Assembly: GCF_011682145.1 (NCBI RefSeq)
Contig: NZ_WHJH01000001.1
Location: forward strand, 372,001 to 436,000
Reading direction: 5' to 3'
DNA: 64,000 bases
Source of the DNA: Massilia mucilaginosa
GTDB taxonomy: Bacteria; Pseudomonadota; Gammaproteobacteria; Burkholderiales; Burkholderiaceae_D
In this document: piece by piece, positions 18,227-26,920 of the stretch
Numbering within the stretch: position 1 is the first letter of the stretch
Layout of the letters: every line of letters starts with the position of its first letter
Translations under genes and position numbers: made by a program
The notes under the pieces: generated by a model
Database searches by the model: none
The model's input: the letters and a program-made list of their open reading frames with translations, nothing else
What the model was told of the DNA's origin: nothing

Positions 18227-19653
18227 GCAAGGGCTTGCGGCGTCTCACCCGCCGCGGCCCACAGGTCGCGGTAGTGGCGGTACCAGTTACTCTGGAATCG
18301 CTGCTGCGGGTCGAGACGCCTTTTCCATTCCAAGAATTCGCCGAAGGCCGGATGGCAGGCCTGCACCTGGTGCAGGCTGGCCGCTGCCGCGTAGGTCAGG
18401 TAGTAGCTGCCGCCGCGCGCAATGGCCAGGTCGATCAGACGCCGGAAGGCCTCGTTGGTCGCTTCAATGCCGTGCGCGGTATGCGCCGTGTGCAGGTTGA
18501 AGATGACGCAGGCGTAGTTCTGGCGCGCCCATGGCAGGAAGCTTTCGCGGTCCGCTTCGATCAGGCGGATGGTGCCGTAGATCAGGTCCACGCCATGCTG
18601 GCGAAAGTCCGCCGCCGCCGCGCGCATGAAGTCGCACAGGCGCTCGCGCGGCACGTACAGTTCACCGATCATCTCCGAACCGCAGTGTCCCAGCTTGTGG
18701 TCGATGGCGCGGTGGTAGCCGTCCGGGTAGATGCTTTGCTGGAGCCGGTCGCTCCAGGCCACCTGGCCATCGGTAGACAGGTAGTGCGCGGCGTATTGCG
18801 CAAAGGCGTCCGTCTTGTGGGTGTGGGCCAGTTCCAGCAGGCCACGCCAGTCCTGTTCCGACAATTCCTTGCCGCTCGCGTCGATCGGTGCCGCATCGTC
18901 CACCGGCAGATAGCACGAGAACACGCCGCGCTGCAGGAAGTCGCTGCTGGCCGGGTCGATGGCGAACTGAAAGTCGCCGTAGACATAGCCGGCATCGATG
19001 CGCTCCTGAAAGGCGGCAGGCAAGTCATCGAGCCCGATCACGCTGACGTCGCGCCGCATCTTGCGCAGTGGGGCCAGGCGCAGGGTGACGCTGGCGATCA
19101 CGCCGAACAGGCCATAGCCGCCGATGGCCAGGTTGAACAACAGCGGATTGCGCTGGCGGCTGCAACTGTGCAGCGTGCCCTGGGCGTCGACCAGTTTGAA
19201 CGCCTCGACGTCGGCGATGAAGGGCGCCATGCGCAGGCCGCGTCCATGCACGTTGGCCGACAGGCAGCCGCCCAGGGTGAGCGCGTCGGCGCCGGTCTGC
19301 TTCTGGCGAATGCTCCAGCGCCGGGCGGTCGAGCGCGGCGCGGCGTGCAGATAGTCGATCAGCGCCGGCCACTGCATGCCGCCCTCGACTTCGATCAGGC
19401 CATTGACATCGTCGAAAGCGAGCACGCGGTTCATGTGCCGCATGTCGAGCAGCAGGGCCGCTTCGCCGAACTGCTGGCCGCCCATCGCATGGCGCGCGCC
19501 GCAGATGGCGACCGCCAGATTGTGCTCGGCGGCGTGGGCGATCGCCGCGCCGATGCCGGCCACATTGCGCGGAGCGATGATATCGGCCACGCGGGTGGCG
19601 TTCAGGCCGGAGTGAACATCGTTCACTAACGGGAAGTCGTTGGAATGGTTCAT
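18223..19653 (-). CDS. FAD-linked oxidase (VAO/PCMH type)
   Basis: A 476-residue protein. The N-terminal PCMH-type FAD-binding domain (residues about 20-215) contains ICGARHAMGGQQ, where the histidine could link FAD covalently, and TLGGCLSANVHGRG. A substrate-binding C-terminal domain follows, ending in WYRHYRDLW. Relatives are berberine-bridge-like and sugar or alcohol oxidases. There is no signal peptide. It is divergent from the HEAT-like gene, sharing a 156-base promoter region. Confidence 0.8.
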   Translation of the reverse strand: MNHSNDFPLVNDVHSGLNATRVADIIAPRNVAGIGAAIAHAAEHNLAVAICGARHAMGGQQFGEAALLLDMRHMNRVLAFDDVNGLIEVEGGMQWPALIDYLHAAPRSTARRWSIRQKQTGADALTLGGCLSANVHGRGLRMAPFIADVEAFKLVDAQGTLHSCSRQRNPLLFNLAIGGYGLFGVIASVTLRLAPLRKMRRDVSVIGLDDLPAAFQERIDAGYVYGDFQFAIDPASSDFLQRGVFSCYLPVDDAAPIDASGKELSEQDWRGLLELAHTHKTDAFAQYAAHYLSTDGQVAWSDRLQQSIYPDGYHRAIDHKLGHCGSEMIGELYVPRERLCDFMRAAAADFRQHGVDLIYGTIRLIEADRESFLPWARQNYACVIFNLHTAHTAHGIEATNEAFRRLIDLAIARGGSYYLTYAAAASLHQVQACHPAFGEFLEWKRRLDPQQRFQSNWYRHYRDLWAAAGETPQALA

Positions 19654-19769
19654 GGCAGGCTCTCAAGGAAGGCGACCTGACGATTATTGCTGCACCGGGG
19701 ACGGCGGCCAACCGGTTCCGCTCAGGTGCCGCCTGGCGCTACCAAAGGTCGCGCCGCGCGAGCGTGGCT

Positions 19770-19775
19770 TACAAT
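19770..19775 (+). promoter_or_regulatory. Probable -10 box (TACAAT) of first HEAT-like paralogue
   Basis: TACAAT ends 35 bases before the proposed AUU start. The same hexamer at 21181-21186 is at exactly the same distance before the second paralogue, inside a duplicated leader. No clear -35 box was seen. Confidence 0.4.
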
Positions 19776-19809
19776 GAGCGCACGCATGTTGAACTTTGTG
19801 GAGTGACCT

Positions 19810-21150
19810 ATTCAATCGACCAGACTCGCGCGCGAGGCGTTCGCCACCGCCCTCAGGCATGGACGCGGCTCGGTCGTGATGCACCTGCGCGATCACGGCA
19901 TGGACGATGTCGAGGATCTGGTGCTGGCCGCCTGTCTCGCGGAACAGTGCCTGGACAGCCAGTGCGAGGGCAGCCGCGCCCCCTGGATGTACAGCCTGTT
20001 CAAAGGCGCGCCGGCCTACCCTCGCTTCGCGGACGCGATCGTGGCGGCGATCCCCCACAGCCTGCGTGATACTGATGGCGACCACCTGCGCGCACTGGCA
20101 GGACTGATGGCCCGCGATGGCGACGCGCAGGCTGCGGACGCACTGCGCAGCTTCGTGTGGTCGCAAGACTTCTCCGGTCTGTACATTATCGGCGCCTCGG
20201 AGCTCACAGCAATCGATGGCATGCCTGCCGTGGTCGAGATGGCGCGGCGCCTCGGAACGGTCATCCGGCAAGACGCCGATGCGTGTGTCGAAATGCTGGG
20301 ATTGCTGATCGACAAAGCCCTCGTCTTCGACACCGTGATGAGCCAACTAAGCGGGCTTGCGGCCGGCGACGAGGCAATCGCGGCCTACGTCGCCGAGCAG
20401 GAGCGCGACTATGCGCGATTCGCCCGGTACGACAACGCGCATGCGGCGCGTGCTGCGGGTGCGCAGATACGCGCCCGGAGATTCATGCGCAACAACCCGA
20501 TTGAGGCCATCCTGGCGGCAGCCTCCTGCAAGTCCAGCCAACAGTACCAGTTTCGGAAGTTCGGGGCCTTGGCGTGCCAGGATGACCTGGACCGTGTGCT
20601 CGAACGTCTGCGGGTGGAACGCGACCCGGATGCGTGCGAAAAATTACTGAACGTGTTTTACAGGGCGGAGCTGACGCACCTGGACGACCGTATCTGGGAA
20701 CTGGCAAGCCACAGCGAGCGCGGGGTCCGCGACGCGGCGGAAGTGGTGATCTCCCGTCTCAGCGATCCGCGTCTGCGCGAACTGGCGCGCCAGCGCGTTT
20801 GCGACCCTGCCTTCTCGAGCGAATCTGCAGGGGAACTTGCGCTGTTCGACCGCAATTACGGCCCGGGTGACGAAACCCTGATCCTGGCCGCGCTGGAACG
20901 CCAGCCGGTCGACGACGACGCCGAAGCCTACGACCTTGGCTACTCCGCCGTCCAGCTATGCACCGAAGCCAGGTCGCCAGTGCTGGCCGGGGTGGCGCTA
21001 TGGGTTTACCGTACCTGTCCGTGTACCATTTGCCGTCTCCATGCCGTCGAGATGCTGCTGGAATGGGACTGCCTGCCCGCGCACATTGCGGCCGAATGCC
21101 GCTACGACGCCTCGGATCAGCTACGAGCGCTGATGCACAAGATACCCTGA
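19810..21150 (+). CDS. HEAT-repeat-like protein, copy 1, probable AUU start
   Basis: A 446-residue all-helical protein in which repeating helix pairs (such as ELASHSERGVRDAAEVVISRLS) suggest HEAT/armadillo-like repeats. Homology to the next gene runs from IQSTRLAREAFATALRHG, which lies upstream of the first ordinary start codons (GTG 19876, ATG 19879) and just downstream of an in-frame TGA (19804). The codon at the homology boundary is ATT, with GGAG 6 bases upstream. I therefore place the start at ATT 19810. GTG 19876 is the conservative alternative. Function is unknown. Confidence 0.65.
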   Translation: MQSTRLAREAFATALRHGRGSVVMHLRDHGMDDVEDLVLAACLAEQCLDSQCEGSRAPWMYSLFKGAPAYPRFADAIVAAIPHSLRDTDGDHLRALAGLMARDGDAQAADALRSFVWSQDFSGLYIIGASELTAIDGMPAVVEMARRLGTVIRQDADACVEMLGLLIDKALVFDTVMSQLSGLAAGDEAIAAYVAEQERDYARFARYDNAHAARAAGAQIRARRFMRNNPIEAILAAASCKSSQQYQFRKFGALACQDDLDRVLERLRVERDPDACEKLLNVFYRAELTHLDDRIWELASHSERGVRDAAEVVISRLSDPRLRELARQRVCDPAFSSESAGELALFDRNYGPGDETLILAALERQPVDDDAEAYDLGYSAVQLCTEARSPVLAGVALWVYRTCPCTICRLHAVEMLLEWDCLPAHIAAECRYDASDQLRALMHKIP

Positions 21151-21180
21151 CACGCGCGTTACCGACCGCGCAGTGTCGCT

Positions 21181-21186
21181 TACAAT
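21181..21186 (+). promoter_or_regulatory. Probable -10 box (TACAAT) of second HEAT-like paralogue
   Basis: Same hexamer and same 35-base distance to the ATT codon as in copy 1. If transcription starts about 7 bases downstream, the in-frame ATG at 21185 would lie outside the mRNA. Confidence 0.4.
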
Positions 21187-21220
21187 GCACGCTCGCCTGT
21201 TGATCATTTTGGAGTCACCC

Positions 21221-22558
21221 ATTCAACCGACCAAACTCTCCCGCGAGGCGTTCGCCGCTGCGCTCAAACATGGACGCGGCGCCGTCGTGATGCACGTGCG
21301 CGAGCACGGCATGGACGATGTCGAGGATCTGGTGCTGGCCGCATGTATCGAAGACCGCTGCTTCGACCGCCAGTGCGAGGGCAGCCGCGCCGGCTGGATG
21401 TACAGCCTGTTCAAGGGGACGCCCGCCTACCACCGGTTCGTCGGGCCGATCCTGGCGGCGCTGGCCAACAGCACGGATGACCGCGATGCCGATCAGCTGC
21501 GCGAACTGGCCAGCCTGATGGGCCGCGACGGCGACCTTGAGGCCGCATCCGCGCTGCGCAGCTTCGTCTGGGCGCAGACTTTTTCAGCCGACAGCGTTCT
21601 CGGCGCCGCCGCTCTTTGCGCGCTCGATGGCATTCCAGCCGTGGTCGAGATGGCCCGGCGCCTGGGGAAAGTCGTCCAGCAAGACCCCGATGCCTGGGTC
21701 GATACCGTGGATCGCTTGACCGACGACGCACTCCCCTTCGACGACGTGTTCGCCGAACTGAAACGCGTGGCCGCCGGCGATGAGGCAGTCGCCGCCTACG
21801 TCGCCAGGGAGGAAGCACGGATCGCGAGGGACGCCGCGCACGACCGGTCGCCCGAAAGCGAGGCTGCGCGCACCAAGCGGCGCGGCGAGGAGTTCATGAG
21901 CCAGAACCTGTGCGACACAATCCTCGCTGCCGCCGCACGCAAGTCGACCGGACGTGGGCTTTTTCTGCAGTTTGGCCGCTGGGCAGGCGAGGAGGACTTG
22001 ACCCGCATCCTCGACCATCTGCGCGTTGAACCCGATCCCAAAGTAGCAGAGAAGCTGCTTTGGATATTCAGACGGGCGACACTGCCGTACCTCGACGAAC
22101 ACGTATGGGAACTAGCCAGCCACAGTGCGATCGACGTGCGCAATGCGGCAGTGAGGGCGCTATCGAACCTGAGCGATGCGCGCGTGCGCGAACTGGGACG
22201 TGCACGTCTTGGCGATCCGGGCTTTTCGAGCGAATTTTCCGAGGAAATCGAGCTATTCAAAAACAGCTTCCAGCCAGGCGACGAAACGCTGATCCTGGCC
22301 GCCCTGGAACGCCAGCCGGTCGATGGCGACGATGCGCACGCCCTCGCAAGCAGCGCAATCGACGTCTGCACCAGCGTCAGGTCGCCCGCGCTGGCCGGGG
22401 TGGCGCAATGGGTCTATCGTACCAACCCATGCAGCATTTGCCGCCGCCAGGCTGTCGAGCTGCTGCTGGAATGGGACTGCCTGCCCGCGCACATCGCAGC
22501 CGAGTGCCGCCACGACGCATCGGAAGACCTGCGCGCGCTGTTCGGCGTAACGCCTTGA
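21221..22558 (+). CDS. HEAT-repeat-like protein, copy 2, probable AUU start
   Basis: A 445-residue paralogue of the preceding gene, similar over its whole length (for example EHGMDDVEDLVLAA, WMYSLFKG, GDETLILAALERQPVD, LLEWDCLPAHIAAECR). As in copy 1, GGAG lies 6 bases before an ATT codon at the point where the two proteins begin to match. In-frame ATG 21185, TTG 21200 and TTG 21209 also exist upstream here, so a longer form is possible. The two genes form a tandem duplication with duplicated leader. Function is unknown; a protein-binding scaffold is the natural guess. Confidence 0.65.
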   Translation: MQPTKLSREAFAAALKHGRGAVVMHVREHGMDDVEDLVLAACIEDRCFDRQCEGSRAGWMYSLFKGTPAYHRFVGPILAALANSTDDRDADQLRELASLMGRDGDLEAASALRSFVWAQTFSADSVLGAAALCALDGIPAVVEMARRLGKVVQQDPDAWVDTVDRLTDDALPFDDVFAELKRVAAGDEAVAAYVAREEARIARDAAHDRSPESEAARTKRRGEEFMSQNLCDTILAAAARKSTGRGLFLQFGRWAGEEDLTRILDHLRVEPDPKVAEKLLWIFRRATLPYLDEHVWELASHSAIDVRNAAVRALSNLSDARVRELGRARLGDPGFSSEFSEEIELFKNSFQPGDETLILAALERQPVDGDDAHALASSAIDVCTSVRSPALAGVAQWVYRTNPCSICRRQAVELLLEWDCLPAHIAAECRHDASEDLRALFGVTP

Positions 22559-22567
22559 TGCTTACGT

Positions 22568-23011
22568 CTAAAGGAGGCCACTCTCGGCCAGCTCCCGCTG
22601 CGACACGCGCGCCAGCCATGCGCCCGCCGCCGTCAGCGCAAGGCCGCTGATGCCCAGCATGGCCGGACCGTAGTCGAGCAACCAGGTTGCAGCCGATATC
22701 AACAGGCCACTAAATCCGGCGATGAAGACCATTTGCAAGCGCCCGCGCACGCGCCCCATGCCGAGCATGATTGCGCCGCTATACATCTGGATGCATGCAA
22801 TTACAGTGGTCGCCAAAAAGAGGCACGAAACAAGGCTCTTGCTGGCCAGCGTAAAATAGTAGACTGGATTGAGCGCCACAGCCACGAGCAACAGCAGAAA
22901 GTGGAGCGCGAAGAGGGCCGCAAGCGCGGTCGACAAGCTGCGCAGGCGCGCACTGACCCGGCCCGGTACAACCGGCTCAGGGGGCGCGTGAAGATTTTCC
23001 GAATGTACCAT
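22568..23011 (-). CDS. Hypothetical membrane protein with four predicted helices
   Basis: A 147-residue protein with a short basic N-terminal tail and four hydrophobic segments (about residues 30-50, 57-78, 88-108 and 112-132). No family signature is visible. It converges on the second HEAT-like gene with 9 bases between stops and is divergent from the next gene. Confidence 0.65.
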   Translation of the reverse strand: MVHSENLHAPPEPVVPGRVSARLRSLSTALAALFALHFLLLLVAVALNPVYYFTLASKSLVSCLFLATTVIACIQMYSGAIMLGMGRVRGRLQMVFIAGFSGLLISAATWLLDYGPAMLGISGLALTAAGAWLARVSQRELAESGLL

Positions 23012-23156
23012 CGTCGCTCGCTAGAATAGTCTTGTCCAACTACCGAGTATGCGGGCAAACAGCGCCGATGTACATACCGGCCGGTCACGCCATACTACTG
23101 GCACGCGTGCGGTAGCATGACGATGAACTCTTCTTACTTCAAGGAATGGCACTTCA

Positions 23157-23789
23157 TTGAATAACACCAAACTGCAATTCAAGGCGGCGCTGGCTGCGCG
23201 GCTCGGCGAAGCGAGTTCCGACATCGTGCTGCTCAAGCCACTCAAAAACGGTATCAAGTTACTGGACAAGGCCACGAAACAGCATCTCGGCGATCTGACC
23301 TTCGACTATCTGCGCAACGCCGGCGGCGTGTATGTGGCGTGCGAGGTCGCCGGCGGCGTCGTGCACGAGGTACTGGCCGGCCTGGCGCTGGCCCACGACA
23401 GCAATCTGCTCACTCGCGCCACCATGAGCTTCAATTCTCTGTCGGAAGAACGCAAGGAATTCAGCCCGGATATCGGCGGCGTGGTGCGGGTGCACGACGG
23501 CATGGATATCGACCGGACCTGCGGCGAGATCGTCGGTCGCCTGGCCACATGGCATATTCCGAAGATGGAGCGCCTGCTGGCCGTGAGCGAAGGTTTGATC
23601 GAGGACGTTGTCGCCTATCCGGATCATTACGCGTACCCGCTGCCGATCATCGCCATCTGCCTGATCCGGAATGGCTGCGAGGATGTCGAAGCCGCCCTGG
23701 CGCCGTACGCCCGCAACAAACGGATAGCACGCAACAGGAACCTGGATTTTTTAGCGGCCCTGGAAGAACACCCGCTTCTGGCGCAATGA
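23157..23789 (+). CDS. Hypothetical protein, TTG start
   Basis: A 210-residue cytoplasmic protein. The start is TTG at 23157, 11 bases after AAGGA; no ATG or GTG near the 5' end gives a complete fold. The N-terminal half is alpha/beta (DIVLLKPLKNGIKLLDKATKQ), and the C-terminal half is helical and acidic. I recognise no domain. Position next to the HEAT-like pair may mean a shared accessory role, but nothing in sequence proves it. Confidence 0.6.
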   Translation: MNNTKLQFKAALAARLGEASSDIVLLKPLKNGIKLLDKATKQHLGDLTFDYLRNAGGVYVACEVAGGVVHEVLAGLALAHDSNLLTRATMSFNSLSEERKEFSPDIGGVVRVHDGMDIDRTCGEIVGRLATWHIPKMERLLAVSEGLIEDVVAYPDHYAYPLPIIAICLIRNGCEDVEAALAPYARNKRIARNRNLDFLAALEEHPLLAQ

Positions 23790-23793
23790 AAGC

Positions 23794-24516
23794 TCATGCG
23801 GCCTTTTGCATGGCAAGCAGATAACCCACGCCCATGAACCGGTGCAGGCGAAAGCGCTGCGTCAGCGGGTTGTAGCCGAGGCCACGCTGATCGGCCAATG
23901 CCAGGCCGGCGCTGCGTGCCATGCCGGCCAGTTCCGCCGGTTTGATCAGGCGGCTGTATTGATGCGTGCCGACCGGCAGGATGCGCAGTACATATTCCAC
24001 GCCGACGATCGCCAGCAGATAACTGAGCGCGTTGCGGTTGATCGTCGAAAAGAACACCCAGCCGCCCGGCTTGACCATGGCGGCGCAAGCGGCGATCACC
24101 GCCGCCGGCTGCGGCACGTGCTCCAGCATCTCCATGCAGGTGACCACATCGTACTGCGCCGCGTGCCCGTCCGCCCATGCTTCGGCGCTGCTGTAGGCGT
24201 AGTTCACATCGACCTCCTGGCCCTGTGCGTGCCAGCGTGCGATCTGCAAGGGCTTGTCGGCCAGGTCGATGCCGGTGACGCCGGCGCCGCGGCGCGCCAT
24301 CGATTCGGCCAGGATGCCGCCGCCGCAGCCGACATCGAGCACCTGCTTGCCCGCCAGGGAGCACAGCGAATCGATCCAGTCCAGCCGGTGCGGGTTGATG
24401 CGGTGCAGTGGCTTGAACTCGGACTGCTCGTCCCACCAGCGCGTGGCGAGGCTGTTGAAGCGGGCCAGTTCGGCCGGGTCGGCGTTCGGGTGAAGCTCGG
24501 AAGTCGGAGTGTGCAT
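23794..24516 (-). CDS. ubiG: UbiG-type SAM-dependent O-methyltransferase
   Basis: A 240-residue class I methyltransferase. SAM-binding motif I is VLDVGCGGGILAESMA (about residue 60), with VTGIDLA and VTCMEMLEHVP further on. The start AELARFNSLATRWWDE and end LGYNPLTQRFRL are typical of UbiG, which methylates two hydroxyl groups in ubiquinone synthesis on the inner face of the membrane. It lies 33 bases after a DCC-family gene and behind a divergent ArsR-type regulator, which is unusual for a housekeeping ubiG. It could be a second, specialised copy. Confidence 0.85.
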   Translation of the reverse strand: MHTPTSELHPNADPAELARFNSLATRWWDEQSEFKPLHRINPHRLDWIDSLCSLAGKQVLDVGCGGGILAESMARRGAGVTGIDLADKPLQIARWHAQGQEVDVNYAYSSAEAWADGHAAQYDVVTCMEMLEHVPQPAAVIAACAAMVKPGGWVFFSTINRNALSYLLAIVGVEYVLRILPVGTHQYSRLIKPAELAGMARSAGLALADQRGLGYNPLTQRFRLHRFMGVGYLLAMQKAA

Positions 24517-24549
24517 GGTCGTGGTCCGTGAAGTGATGTGTAAAAGGGA

Positions 24550-24927
24550 TTACCAGTTGCCGCGCCAGCGGTTCCACCGATACAGCAGGCGCGCGACAAC
24601 CTTGTACAGCGGCCCCGCCAGCCAGTGCAGCGAGCGCACCAGGCGCGCCAGCCAACGCTGCCCTGGCGTGAGTGCCCACAGCGCGGCAAAAGCCTGGTCG
24701 CCCACCAGCATGCGCCCGCTGGCGTGGCGTACATGCAGGCGTTCGCGCAGCGCTTCGAGAGCGATGCCCAGTTGCGCCGCCAGCTCCGGTTCGGCGTGCA
24801 CATCGCGCCACTCGATGGCGCAGCCCTGCATGCGTTCGCGCTGGCCGCGCACGCCGGCGTCGCACACGGGGCAGGCGCTGTTGTAGTAGACGACAGCCTC
24901 GGGGGCCGCCGGCTCGGGAGTTTGCAT
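24550..24927 (-). CDS. DCC-family (DUF393) thiol-disulfide oxidoreductase-like protein
   Basis: A 125-residue protein. Near the N-terminus it has YYNSACPVCDAG, the CxxC motif of the DCC (DUF393) family, in which the usual leading Asp is Asn here. A WRDVHAEP segment and a hydrophobic, basic C-terminus follow. Family members have a thioredoxin-like role that is poorly defined. The ATG at 24927 was chosen because it directly precedes the conserved region. It is the first gene of a two-gene unit with ubiG, divergent from the ArsR-type regulator. Confidence 0.75.
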   Translation of the reverse strand: MQTPEPAAPEAVVYYNSACPVCDAGVRGQRERMQGCAIEWRDVHAEPELAAQLGIALEALRERLHVRHASGRMLVGDQAFAALWALTPGQRWLARLVRSLHWLAGPLYKVVARLLYRWNRWRGNW

Positions 24928-24977
24928 GGCGTTCTCGCAATCGCAAAGTGGGTCGGTGCGGCCATTGCGCACCACAT

Positions 24978-25005
24978 TTAGCTAACTAGCTAATTATCTA
25001 ATTAG
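24978..25005. promoter_or_regulatory. AT-rich CTAA/TTAG operator-like repeats
   Basis: In the 130-base divergent region between the DCC gene and the ArsR gene, the stretch contains several CTAA/TTAG steps (GCTAAC, GCTAATT, TCTAATTAG). It is far richer in A and T than the surroundings. Winged-helix ArsR proteins bind AT-rich inverted repeats in their own promoters, so this is the natural operator candidate. Confidence 0.5.
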
Positions 25006-25057
25006 GAAAGCATGGTGTATCATGACGCTTTATCGTCCAGCAGGCGCACCGCACATC

Positions 25058-25375
25058 ATGGATCAAATCTTCGCCGCCCTGGCCTCGGCGCCGCGCCGCA
25101 AAATCCTGGCGTATCTGTCCGAAACCGAGCTGTCGGCGGGCGACATCGCGGCGCGCTTCGAGATGACCAAGCCGTCGCTGTCGAAGCATCTGCGCATTCT
25201 CGAATCGGCAGGCCTGATCGCCAGCGACAAGCGCGGGCAGTTCGTGTTTTACCGCCTTCAGGGCGACAACCTGGCCAATACGCTGGCCTCGTTCATGCAG
25301 GCGGTGTGCCCGGTATCGCAAGAGCTCAAGCAGGAAAGCCGCGCACTGGCGCGCAAGAAGGCGCCCAAGGAGTAA
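25058..25375 (+). CDS. ArsR-family winged-helix repressor (SdpR-like)
   Basis: A 105-residue winged-helix protein: APRRKILAYL, LSAGDIAARFEMTKPSLSKHLRILESAGLI (recognition helix) and a beta-hairpin with KRGQFVFYRL. No metal-binding ELCVC cysteine motif is present, so it is of the SdpR/non-metal type. ATG 25058 begins the conserved domain; an in-frame ATG at 25022 would add 12 residues. It probably represses itself and the divergent DCC-ubiG pair. Whether it also controls the large locus 93 bases downstream is open. Confidence 0.8.
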   Translation: MDQIFAALASAPRRKILAYLSETELSAGDIAARFEMTKPSLSKHLRILESAGLIASDKRGQFVFYRLQGDNLANTLASFMQAVCPVSQELKQESRALARKKAPKE

Positions 25376-25468
25376 ACCTTCCGCGATCGCCGCTTTGCGA
25401 TTGACAGCGTTGCCATTACAATCACAGCACACCGCCGGCTTGGTCCGGTATTTGCCAAGTGGATCTCA

Positions 25469-26920
25469 ATGAGCGACGAACTGGTACGTGCAACGACAAG
25501 CCTGTGTTCGACCTGCAAACGCAGCGTCGACGCTACCATCTGGCGCAGCGAGGGCCGCGTGGTCATGCGCAAGCGCTGCCCGCAGCACGGCTCCGAAGAA
25601 GTCATCGTCTCGTCCAACGCCGCGTGGTACGACGCCACGATGAACGAGGCCCCGATCCTCACGCCGCCCTCCGGCGCGGCGCCGGCCAGCCAGGGCTGCC
25701 CGTTCGACTGCGGCCCCTGCACCAGCCACGAACAACAGGTCCTGCTGCCGATCGTGCCGATCACCTCGGCCTGCAATCTCGATTGCCCGATCTGCTACAC
25801 GCATAACCGCAACGAAGGCGCGTTCCACATGTCGCAGGACCAGCTGCGCGCCATCCTCGGGCACATGCGGCGGGCCGACCCGAGCAACCGCATGATCAAC
25901 CTGACCGGCGGCGAGCCGACCCAGCATCCCGATTTCGAGCGGCTGGTGGAGCTGTGCCACGCCGAAGGCATCAACCGCATCACCATCTCGACCCACGGCC
26001 TGCGCTTTCTCAAGGATGAATGGCTGCTCGAACGGCTTGCGGCGCTGGACGCGCGCATCGTGCTGTCGTTCGACTCGTTCACGCCGGGGACGAATATCGA
26101 CATGTTGGGCGGGAATTTCTACCAGGCGAAAATGCGGGTACTGGCCCTGCTCGAAAAGTACAAGGTCGACACCACCCTGCTGCCGGTGCTGGCGCGCGGC
26201 AGCAACGACCATGAAGTGGGCGCGTTCGTGAGGCTGGCGCTCGAAAAGGACTTCATCCGCAGCGTCGAACTGCACACGATGACCTTCACCGGCCAGGGCG
26301 GCTCGCGCTTCGACCGGCGCGGCCGCTATACCACCTACGACGTGCTGGCCGACCTGGAACAGCAGACCGCCGGCGCGCTGCGCATCAGCGACTTCGTGCC
26401 GTCGCCGTCGAGCCATCCGATGTGCTACCTGATCACCTACATGCTGCGCCTGGACGACGGCCGCTGGCTGCCGTTCACCCGCTTCATGGAACGCGCCGAC
26501 CTGCGCGCCCTGCTGACCGGCACCCTGTACCTGGAGCCAACGCCGCAGGTGGAGCTGCGCCTGCAGGACGTGATCACGCGCCTGTGGGCCGGCGAGATGG
26601 AGAGCCCCGACAGCGACATGATCCTGGCCACCCTCAAGGGCCTGCTGGCGCGCATGTTCGCACCCGGCCTGTCGACCGAACAGCGCATGCGCATCGGCGA
26701 GCAAAGTTCGAAAGCGATCTACGTGCACTCGCACATGGATGAAGAAACCTTCGACACAGACCGCATACGCCAGTGCTGCGTGGGCATCCGCGAGCCGGAC
26801 GGACGCAACGTGCCTTCCTGCGCCTACAACATCCTGTACCGCGACCGCGACACGCGCTTTTCGGTGGCGCCGGGCGCACCGGTAGCCACCCTGGGCAGCG
26901 GCAGGCTGACCGTCGCATGA
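25469..26920 (+). CDS. MJ0619-like radical SAM protein 1
   Basis: A 483-residue protein. An N-terminal zinc-ribbon-like part has C13, C16 and C37. Next comes GCPFDCGPCTSHEQQ (C77, C81, C84), then the radical SAM cluster motif CNLDCPIC (C102-x3-C106-x2-C109), a GGEPT SAM-contact motif, and a C-terminal cysteine region (QCCVG, NVPSCAYN). This arrangement is that of the MJ0619-like group, which includes pterin methylases and tetraether lipid synthase. Chemistry on an unactivated carbon is likely; substrate is unknown. It heads a four-gene coupled unit. Confidence 0.8.
   Translation: MSDELVRATTSLCSTCKRSVDATIWRSEGRVVMRKRCPQHGSEEVIVSSNAAWYDATMNEAPILTPPSGAAPASQGCPFDCGPCTSHEQQVLLPIVPITSACNLDCPICYTHNRNEGAFHMSQDQLRAILGHMRRADPSNRMINLTGGEPTQHPDFERLVELCHAEGINRITISTHGLRFLKDEWLLERLAALDARIVLSFDSFTPGTNIDMLGGNFYQAKMRVLALLEKYKVDTTLLPVLARGSNDHEVGAFVRLALEKDFIRSVELHTMTFTGQGGSRFDRRGRYTTYDVLADLEQQTAGALRISDFVPSPSSHPMCYLITYMLRLDDGRWLPFTRFMERADLRALLTGTLYLEPTPQVELRLQDVITRLWAGEMESPDSDMILATLKGLLARMFAPGLSTEQRMRIGEQSSKAIYVHSHMDEETFDTDRIRQCCVGIREPDGRNVPSCAYNILYRDRDTRFSVAPGAPVATLGSGRLTVA

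Noticed and set aside
25401-25422. TTGACA and TACAAT as a sigma-70 promoter for the radical SAM unit
   Set aside because: The spacer is only 10 bases, far from the usual 16-18, so these hexamers cannot act together.
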